DNA of 64,000 nucleotides. Source: Parapristionchus giblindavisi. Lineage: Eukaryota; Nematoda; Chromadorea; Rhabditida; Diplogasteridae. The stretch covers positions 992,001 to 1,056,000 of the forward strand of contig CALSFV010000028.1 of assembly GCA_943737045.1 (NCBI GenBank). The letters run 5' to 3'. Positions 1 to 9,940 of the stretch are shown here, piece by piece; positions within the stretch are counted from its first letter, which is position 1; each line of letters begins with the position of its first letter. The position numbers and the translations under genes were made by a program. The notes below the pieces were generated by a model, which searched no databases, was not told the origin of the DNA, and was given only the letters and a program-made list of their open reading frames with translations.

Positions 1-99
1 TTTTGCACAATTCGTTGTATAATTTATTTATTTATTTATTTATTCCATCAAATATAATTAAAATTAAATTGAGAAGTATTATAATTTAAATTGGTTCAG

Positions 100-3000
100 A
101 GGAAGTGTTCTGTGGCTTCAAAGATGACTGTGATAAGAACACCACCACGTGCGAAGAAGAAGCAGTAGGATACAGGTACAGCGCTGGCCAATGTTCTAAC
201 ATGTTTTGGTTTTTCTGTCATAACTTGCTTTGCAGTCAACCGTTTCTCTTCACTTTTTAGTATGTTTGTATAGATGATAGTGCGATATGGTGCCAATTTT
301 TATCGATATTGTATCACAAACAATGGAATAGTGGTTACAATGAACAATGTTACTATTAGTGTTACCATTCATTCATTATAAAAAATATAGTTCATCTAGT
401 CTTTTGCTTGATCTGAAGGGATTTAATGGTAAGAAAATCTAATGTTCTTACAATGTTCATAATGTTCATAATGTTATAATATAATGTTATAATGTTATAA
501 TAATGTAATTAATGTTCATTTTGTTAGGTGCAACTGCAAGAAGGGATTCAAATTCATCCCAAGATCCTCAACCAAGTGTGAAAGTATGTTGCCTATGAAG
601 AATTCCTTAAAGGGAGCGTAACCTCACTCAATGGTCTCTTCGGCGCGCAATGCTCTCTCGTTGTTAAAGAACAGAGAAATAGTGTGCGCAATGAAGAGGC
701 CATTGAGTGAGGTTACGCTCCCTTTAATGTGACGCTAATTGTTCTCTGTATACCCTAGACAATTAAAATATATTTAGATCATAGTTAAACATGCAAATGT
801 ACAATGCCATCAATTACAGATATTAACGAGTGCAAGGATCTCACGCACAGATGCGATTTTGAATCAGAAGTTTGCGTCGACACATACGGGTATCATTAAA
901 GCATTAAAGGCACTCCTCGAGCTAAATTAACCCTGCGCTCTGGCAACGCTCTCTCGCAGAAAGATCGCGCGAGAGTGCATTGTCAGAGTTTCAATTTAGC
1001 TCGTGTGTGTAAAAATAAGGGCAATTCATTTTTGGCAGAGCGTTAATGATATTTGTTTCACAGGGACCATCACTGCGACTGCGCTAGTGGTTATACGAGA
1101 GACGATGAGCACTTGAAGAAGTGTATTCCAGATAACAAGTAATGTTTTTCCCATTTTTAATAGCTCTATGTGGGCTTACGTGAACGAAATACAGAGAGAA
1201 CACATTAGGACGACATAAAATGCAATTTATTGTAAGACAACGAGGTAGTAAGGTTAAATTAGCATCTGCAATTCAATAAAACTCACGCCGTCTTTCGATT
1301 TAACACTTAATTTTTTATTTTTTATTTATATTTTTAAAAGCATTATTACATTAATATGCATTTTTACATTTAAAAAAATCTTTGTGCACATTCTTTTCTC
1401 CTAATATTGAATATTAAAGATACCGAAACCTTTGTCAACGGCCTCTTCAACGTTCTATGCTCTCTCGTTGTTAGAGAACAGAGAAATAATGTGCGCAATG
1501 AAGAGGCTATTGAGTGAGGTTACTCTCTCTTTAAGGTGCAAAGACGAAGATGCTGAGAAGCTCAAGTGCGGACCCTACTCTCTTTGTGTCATGCTTTCTT
1601 CTGAAAACGGAACTGTGGTTCCTACTTGCATCTGCGAAACTGGATATTATGTCAGTTGGCTAAACCATAATTTTTATTGCTATTTTTAAAAGATTTTGTG
1701 TTATTTATATGCATGCTATTCAAATTTTAATCGATTCCAATAATTGCGTGTATTTCCAGCGTGCTACCAAGGAGAACGTTTGCGTAATCAAACCACAATG
1801 CAACAGCGATTTCGAATGCCCGAGCAACTCCAAATGCACAATCGTGCAAGCCCAGAACGGAACCGGAGGTACAACTAGCAAGGATTTTAGAGGCCCTTAA
1901 AGGGAGCGTAACCTCTCTCAATGACCTCCTCATTGCGCACACTATTTCTCTGTTCTCTAACAACGAGAGAGTAGAAGCGTTGAAGAGACCGTTGAGAAAG
2001 GTTTCAGTCCCTTTAAAGGCACACCCCAGTTTATTTTACATTCCGCTCTGGCAACGCTCTCTTGTAAACAAAGAAAGCGAGAGAGCATTGCCAGAGTGGA
2101 AAGTTTAAAATTAGCTCGGGCTTTTCTTCAACATGAAATAATTTTTAAAAAAATGTTTTGTGGTTTTACAGAGATCGGAACATACAAGTGTGACTGCAAT
2201 TTCGGCTATGAAATGAAGGGCCATCAATGCTTCCCTGTCGAGCCGTGCAAGACCGATGGTATATGTGGAAAGGTGCGTTTCATGACAGGAATTGAATAAT
2301 ATACTTTATGCGGTAAAGTATAATAGTTGCCAGATTATTTGGTAGGCAGAGTACGCATAAATGCGATGCGACTTATGCAGCAATATTATCAATATTTTAA
2401 TTTGTCGAAATTACCGTATACATTACCGTATCCGATTGCCTTTTTTTCTATTCGTACACGATAAAGCAATTTATTTTATAATGAATTTATGAATATAATT
2501 AATGAATATGTATATATCTTTCAGGGAGTGTGCGAGGAACTGCAGCTGCCCCCATTCTACAGGTGCAATTGCGTTCCCGGCACCAAGCAAAACAATAGTA
2601 CTGCGTGTTGCGAACCAATCGATTGTTCCAGTAACACGTGCTCGCCGAATGCTGACTGCAAGACCCATGCTGTGAGTGGCATCATCTCAAAAAAAAAGAG
2701 AAAAAAAGGTGTAATCCACAGCACATAAGACCTGTGAAGTGTTATATTTCACTCTTTTTGAGCTATTTTAACACCGAAAAGGTGTTAAATATAATACCTC
2801 ACTGTTCGTATGTGTTGTGGGTTACACTTTTTTCTCTGTGTACATTCCCTGAAGCGACAGCAAAAGATAATTTTAAAATCTCCTCTCTAGCACACTCTCT
2901 CGCTGTCTTTGCTTGCGAGAGAGTGCAGCCAGAGCGGAGGGTAAGATTTGCTCATGGTGTGGCTTTAAGCTATACGATTCTTGTTTGTTTAGAATGGAGG

Positions 3001-6000
3001 TATCTACTGCCAGTGCAAGGACGGTTTCATTGGCATTGGAACAATTCAGTCTCCCTGCATCCTGGTAAATTATCGTAGATGCGAATCAGTTTACCGAAAT
3101 TAATCATAGGTTCATCAGTTAAAATCGCTTAAAGCGACGGAACTCCATCACTCCCTTATTCTTGCTTTTTAATCATTATTCATGTTTTAACTGATGAATA
3201 AATAAATAAATAAATAAATAAATAGGTTGACCCGTGTGAATCTGCAACGCCCTGCTCTCGCTATGCCACGTGTACTCCTAATGGATCGTCCTACGCTTGT
3301 ACGTGCAACAACGGATACAATGGAAACGGAACATGGTGTGAAAGTAGGCATTTAAATAATAATAATAATTTATCTACGCCCGAGGCGCAACCGCAATTGA
3401 ATGAACAATAGGTGGTAAAATATGATTGACGACTCTCCGGATTCAATGAGAAAGTGATACTTCGACGATATTGGGGTGGGCATCCAATCGATGTTTAAAT
3501 AATCGAATATTGGGGGCGGTTCGGATAATAACTGGTAATTGGGAGTATAATCGGGCTGTTCTGAGTGGGAAAGAATGAAAACGAGGGGTATTTAACTCCT
3601 AACTTTTGTCTGATTATGTCAAATAAAGGCATAGGTCGAATGAGAACCGATGAATGAGAACCGATATGATAACTGTTTGCGTACTTTGTCTATTCATTAC
3701 CGCTTGTCTCTCCTATGCGAATACCCTTCTCAACCGACCTAGTGTCCAAATAAAATACAATGAAGGAAGCACAATATAGGCCAAAGCCGATTCATTTTCG
3801 GAAATTGCGTGATTTGTGTTTTAATTAATTGATTTTAGCAGCAATAAGAAGTATTTGAACTTACTGACACCCACGATTATGATTTGAGAACCGAAAAATA
3901 ATCATACACAGCGAGAATAAAAGCAACTCGCAAATGCGCACCGCAATGTACAAACTTAGATCGGGTTGTGCTGTTTGATCGCGGATTTTGTAAGTCTGTG
4001 CACCTTATGCTCTAGTTTATATGATCTAGAAAACTTTCAAAAGCTTCGGTTCATAACAGTTCCGGTTCCGTGCCGAATCGTACATACCGGCCCGTACCCT
4101 GTTGATTTCAGATATTGATGAGTGCATCGCGGGAGTTAACGAGATGATTATTCATGATTGCGACGAGAAAGCCGTGTGTCTCGACACTCAGGGATCGTAC
4201 AAATGCGTGTGCAAAGAGGGCTACACAGGAGAGGGCACGAAGGGAACCTGCAGAAGTTAGTCATAATCAGTGGCCGTGTGAAAGAACAACGGGCAAACCG
4301 TTTTCCGGGAAATTGTGTCGTCATTAGGATTTTTTGGAAAACGCCTCCCCCCTAATGACGTCACATTTTCCGGGAAACCGGTTCTTGCATACGGCCACAT
4401 ATTACGAAAATTTTCGAAAATTTGTTTATCTATTGTTTACTATATTCAGATATAATCGAATGCATTGATCCAAGGCTGAACAAGTGCGACCCCAAGACGA
4501 CGACTTGCCATGATACAGAGGGCAGCTATGAGTGTTCATGCATCAGCGGTTTCGAACGCTGCGAATGCCCCTATTCCTGCAGCAGTGAGTTGGCACACAG
4601 AGAGAAAGTGTACTAAAATTAATTTATAATAAAGTTATCATTATTATATTTATTCCACTATTCCGGAAACTGCAGTATTTGCCCACAGAGAAGTGTACTC
4701 CACAGCACGCAAGACCTGTGAAGTGTTATCTTTAACGCTTTTGCGTTAAAAATTTCACAAAATGTATTAAATATAACAGTCTTATGTGATTTAGAGTACA
4801 TTTTGAGTACTGTACAATTCAACCCTGTCGCATTCACAATCGAATCGCCTTCTCTGGTATTGCAAAACTTGCAGTGTACTTACACTTTCACTTTAAGTAA
4901 ACTTGTAAGTCTACTTCAAGTGAAACGCTAGTCTACTTAAAGTGTTAATACAGATTTTTCTGTAAAAATACTTCATAATATATTCATCCAATCCGAAAAC
5001 TGCGGTATTTGAACACAAAGAAAGCATGATAATGAAATACAGAAACGACGCTTTAGGGGCACATAAAAGCAAAATTCTTTTTTTCTCAGATATCAACGAA
5101 TGCAAGAACGCGACTATCTGTGATATACACGAATGCGTCGACAGTATCGGTAGTTACGAATGTAAATGCAAACCTGGCTTTATGCATGCGGACGGTTGCG
5201 ATAAGAAGAAATGCGTCGGTAAGTCCAAGGATATTTTTACAAAGGTAGAATCCCGCCTATAGTTTTTTTTTTTCCATTCTTTCTTCATAGTTTTGAACGA
5301 ACTGTGAAAACAGAAAAATTACAAAGGATACCTATCACAGTATTCTGGTTCAAGCCATTTTGTTTCCATAGCCAGACAAGCGAAAGACGATTGCATTTGA
5401 GAGAGTTTCTATGTTGAGCGGTCGTTTTGGCTTTCACAGTCTATAGAACATTGTGCTATACTAACGGCGAGCTCTCTCGTATTTGAGCTATAGGTTATCT
5501 AAGACGAGTCAATTAGAGAAATATTGATAGAATCGCGAATGACTCGCTGCTTGAAGGTCAGGCAGAAGCGTTATTTTTTGAAAATTGGAAAGGTTTCGAA
5601 CATAGTGATGCTTGTCCTCATGATATATTCACTGTATCCATTCTTAAAGGCACACCCGAGTTAATTTCGAATCACTCCGCTCGGGCAATGCTCTCTCGCT
5701 TTCTTTGTCTGCGAGAGAATGTTGCCAGAGCGGCGAGTAAACTTAGCTCGGGATGTGCCTTCAAACTGATGTATCTAACAAAGGTGGACTATTAATTACT
5801 CTCTGCAGATGTAAACGAGTGCGAGGCCCCGAATCCATATCCATGTCATATCAACGCCGATTGCACCAATACTATTGGATCACACAAATGTGCTTGCAAA
5901 GAAGGATATTCAGGTATATTTCAAAGCTGCAAGAATAAGAATAAAAAAAGGGAGTCGTCGCATCCGTGGCTTGTGACGTCACGTTTGCCAGAAACCGTTT

Positions 6001-9000
6001 GATACCGTACATGTATACGGCCTCTGAAAACAATTTTCCCTAATCTGAAAGATTTACTTGGGATTCTCAGGCGACGGAGTATATAACTGTACGATTATCG
6101 ATAAATGCGCCTCAGGAGCGCACAACTGTGATAAAACAACATCGAAATGTCGTGTGAGTCAATTATAACACCAATTTTACCATTGTGATTTTTTAAAATT
6201 AAATTTTAGTTTTTTTTAAATTTTTACATTTTTAATGATTAATTTTAGATGCTCTGTGATAAATCGGAGTACGTGTGCGATTGCCTTGACGGATTCACAT
6301 CCAGAGATGACCGTGCGGCAAACCAATGCGTTGGTAAGATTCTAGCACCGAATCGTATAACATCAAGCCACGTGTTCTAGTCGAAAAATACTGTAAAAAA
6401 CAGTAAATCAAGTTTTTTTTTTAATCAAGTTCTGAACAAAGCAGTGGTTACAAACGCTAATTAAAATACCCATTAAATTAATTAAATTTATTAAATTAAT
6501 TAAATTAATAATTAAAATACCTAGATATTGATGAATGTGAGGATGAGGCAACCGTATTCGATAGAGAGACGGTGGATTGCCTGAATACCATCGGATCGTA
6601 CGCACTCAAGTGCAAGGATGTAAGTAATACACAAAGAAAAAAAAATAAAATTAAAATTGTACTCTGACGGAATTATACCCACTCATGTGAGGCAATAATT
6701 CCACAAGGAAAATGAGATTAGGGAAAATTCCTTCACCTCTGAGGGAATAACGGGACAGTTCTAGGGAATTATTCCTTAATTTTAAGGGATTTTTGTGAGT
6801 GTACCGCAATTCATAATCGCATTCAGAAATGCGAAACAATTGCAGCTTATTGATAATCAAAAATATATCATATTGTAATACAATATTATATAATATTATG
6901 AGATATCAATAATCGATCGATTCAGCGATATACAGAGGAGTCCCGCTCGGCAGATGGCAAGAACCTGACTTGCGTTGACAAGGACGAATGCAGCTCGGAT
7001 CCGGCTTACGCCGAAACGCAGAAGAAGGTCCGTAGATTACCTAGAGAAAAGTGCAGATTGAAACTACAGCTGAAAGAATGACAGCTATAAAGTGTTAAAT
7101 ATACCACAAAAAAGTGTTAAAGCGACTCCACAAGCTAATTTTAAACTCCACGCTCTGGCCACACTCTCTCGCTTGCTTTGTCTACGAGAGAGTATTGGCA
7201 AAGCAGAAAATTAAATGAGCCGGAGGTTTGTCTTTAAATGTATCACAGGTCTTGTGCTGTGTATTAGAGCTTCGGTGGTCGTGTTCTAGCACTCACCGTT
7301 TCGGGTGCAGAAGGTAGAGCGAAAAATAGAGAGCACGCAAAAGTGAGAGAGCACAGCCGATGAGAGTACACCATGGTGCAATCATACCGTATTTTTGTGG
7401 CTGTGTGATAGAGACGCAACATGTGCACTTCAAAAAAAATTGCAGGTCGCGATCAATGCGATAACGGGTTCATGGATCGATTGGATGGTTCCTCCTAAAG
7501 ACAACAGCTCCGGCTACGCGATCTGCTATTACAATGTAATGATAACTAGGGTTGGCAATAACGCACAGTCATTGCGGGCCCGCAATGCTCTGTAAAATCA
7601 TTGCGGGCCCGCAACCTCGATTAGAGAGGAGGGGGAGTGATTGCGGGCCCGCAATAGCATTGCGGGCCCGCAACGACTACTTTATTCCTACCCTCTACTT
7701 TTTGCGATCGGTCGTTCTTCTATGTTCTCTTCACTTTCCTTCGTTCTCTCGTTGCGGGCCCGCAATGCTATTGCGGGCCCGCAATCGCTCCCCCTCCCCT
7801 CTCTCCAAGTTTGCGGGCCCGCAATGATTTTACACCGCACTGCGGGCCCGCAATCATTAACAATAAAAAGTCAAATCTATTGCGGGCCCGCAACCCCCGA
7901 ATAGCCAACTCTAATGATAACCGCATTATTTTAATTTTTTTTGCTTTATTATCGACATGCTCAAAAACGAAACATAAATAAGAAGGCAATAGTATAATAG
8001 AATAAAATATCAAAAGCTATAATGTACTCTCATCTAGATTGAATAAATAAATTGAATTTTAATTTAATTTTTTTTTTTAAAAACATTCATTTAGGCTCGT
8101 AATGGTCTCAAGTTCGACGAGGTAGGCACTCAAGAAGTTGCAATACTTCCGTACTGTTCGAATCTCCACCCCAAGAATATTTCTCAACAAATTCACTACG
8201 ATTCTAGAATCAAGGTTTGCGGTACACATATTTCGGGTGCACATTCCGGTTTAGAGCATTTCGCTCTGAACAGAATTAACTTATATATTAACGCATTAAA
8301 AGCAATAATCTGTTGACACACAGAAAATCACAGAAAATTCCCTAGCTAAGGACCCCATAGCAAATATTCAGTTAAATATAAGGGAATAATTTCCCTATAT
8401 ATTGTCCGTATAAAATGTACTTGCATAATTGCATTGCTACTGCTGCTAAACAAAGGAAGAACTATTGATTAACACCCCACTCTTTCCTCCTTTCCTTCCT
8501 CGCTCTCTCTGATCTACCTACTCTCTCACCGGTGCTCTCTCTCTAAACATAGGAATTCATTGTGGCAGTGGTTGGCTACTCTCGTATCAAATAAACAAGT
8601 GTACTTTATACGGTCAATATTAGGGATTTTTTCCGAAAAACAATTTCCTTAAATATAAGGGAATTATTTCCTTATATATAAGGGAATTGGGACGTTAGCT
8701 AGGGAATTTTCTGTGAGTCTAGATAAAGTAATGTAAAATGTGTTGTAGGGCTTTGAGTGCACCTGTGCTCCTCCGGCATCTGGATACACCGTCACGAACA
8801 TTTTAAACAAAACATCGTACACATGTCCATGTGAGGCATCTTGCACTCTGGCAGACTGCTCTTCCTATTACTAATATTTAAAATATTTCTTGTCTTTAAA
8901 AGCACGTTGACTCGCCATTCTGGTAGCGTTGTCTCGTAGAAAAAGAGAGTGTTACTTTGTGTTCCTTTTAAATATATTTAAAATATATATTCTCATATAA

Positions 9001-9909
9001 TATGTAATCTGTTTCAAATATGCGACCAGATAATATATAGCATGTATGTATGGTACCTCAGCACGCCCAGACAAATCAGTCGTTTAGTGCAGCCATTCCT
9101 TCACAATTTTGTGCTTGATAAAGGTCATTAAATTAAGAGAGAAAAAGTGATTTGTTAGGGATGTCTAAAATTCATAATATTTTCAGCGAATGGCTGTAAG
9201 GAGTCATGTGCACGCGAGAATTACCATTGTGCGAATGCGACCTGCGTTTGCAAGCACGGTTTCACGGAGTTGCTCATCAACGGAATCGCACAGTGCGAAC
9301 GTAAGTTGGACCCAGATCGCCTCAAACTCTGGTATTTCGAAACTTAAAGTACACTTAAAATACGTCACCAGCTTGAAGTTTACTTTAAGTCTACTTCAAG
9401 TAAGTGACGTCACTTTTTCACTTGAAGTAGACTTACAAATCTACCTCAAGTGAAAGTGCAAGTAGACTTCAAGTTTTGAAATACCAGAGTAACAGGGCGA
9501 AGCTAGGATCGAACTAGATCAAAGAGCAGTCACTCGGAAACTATACGGCAAGTATATAGTTTGGCCCACCGAATCCCCAAACTGGGTTGAATGAGCACTT
9601 TACACGATTTAAAGCGACACCCCAAGCTAATTTGAAACTCTCCGTTCTGGTCACACTCTCTCGCTTTCTTTGTCTACGAGAGAGTATTGCCGAGCGTAAA
9701 ATTGGCTTATGGTGTGTCTTTAAGAGAGGGAATGTATCGAGGGAGACCCATTGCCCGAGGCCCTGAAGGACAAGCAAATGAACGTGGACTGTGTGGACGG
9801 ACGATGGACACCAAAAGCTGGATGGGAACTCCACAGAGATCCCAAGACGGGAGTCGTACTTGACGTACAAGGTACACAATTTGTATACATAAATCGTATT
9901 TGTCCGTTT

Positions 9910-9940
<31 letters not shown>

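Larger units (their letters stand above)
100..1650 (+). other. EGF modules 1-3 of the multi-EGF gene (exons 1-5)
   Basis: Exons 1 and 2 together encode one EGF module; the joined codon across the first intron gives GYRCNCKKGF. Exons 3 and 4 encode a calcium-binding module starting NINEC, whose intron splits the Gly codon before the DHHCDC stretch. Exon 5 (1536-1650) encodes a third module with a GTVVPTCICETGYY end. The acceptor of exon 5 is unusual: it is the last bases of a family A hairpin element plus one G (TTTAAG). Confidence 0.8.
1760..3343 (+). other. EGF modules in exons 6-10 of the multi-EGF gene
   Basis: Exons 6-7 encode a Cys-rich stretch ending in a classic EGF tail (YKCDCNFGYEMKGHQC). 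Exons 8-9 continue with YRCNCVPGT and YCQCKDGF, and exon 10 is a compact non-calcium EGF (ACTCNNGYNGNGTWC). Exon 7 follows an intron holding adjoining A and B hairpin MITEs. Exon 9 follows an intron with a family C element and a B hairpin that ends about 22 bases before the acceptor. Confidence 0.8.
4112..6333 (+). other. Run of calcium-binding EGF modules (exons 11-16)
   Basis: Four successive exons (11-14) begin in phase 1 with the calcium-site motif: NIDEC, NIIEC, NINEC and DVNEC. Each carries the matching C-x-C tail such as GSYKCVCKEGY or GSYECKCKPGF. In three of the four the first residue is Asn because the preceding exon ends in a single A; both Asp and Asn occur at this site in the family. 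Exons 15-16 complete the module begun in exon 14 and add one more (YVCDCLDGFTSRDD). Phase-1 boundaries around each module are typical of exon-shuffled EGF genes. Confidence 0.85.
6525..9871 (+). other. Central region with degenerate EGF and non-EGF segments (exons 17-23)
   Basis: Exon 17 starts DIDEC but its tail is atypical (SYALKCKD). Exon 18 contains a CVDKDEC linker. Exons 19-20 have few cysteines and no family I recognise. Exon 21 ends at a GTGAGG donor at 8831 in phase 1; reading on would reach a TAA, and the splice restores the frame into exon 22, a Cys-rich EGF-like exon (CKESCARENYHC). Exon 23 (9725-9871) is a non-EGF segment rich in Lys, Asp and Trp, and its acceptor is formed at the end of a family B hairpin. 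Confidence 0.7.

Noticed and set aside
7547..7913. CRISPR-like array of GCGGGCCCGC repeats
   Set aside because: Repeats are palindromic, unevenly spaced, bounded by hAT ends and 8-bp duplications, and the DNA is eukaryotic.
8831..8873. Stop codon ending the EGF protein at 8871-8873
   Set aside because: A GTGAGG donor at 8831 in the correct phase joins exon 21 to exon 22 and the open frame continues through seven more exons.
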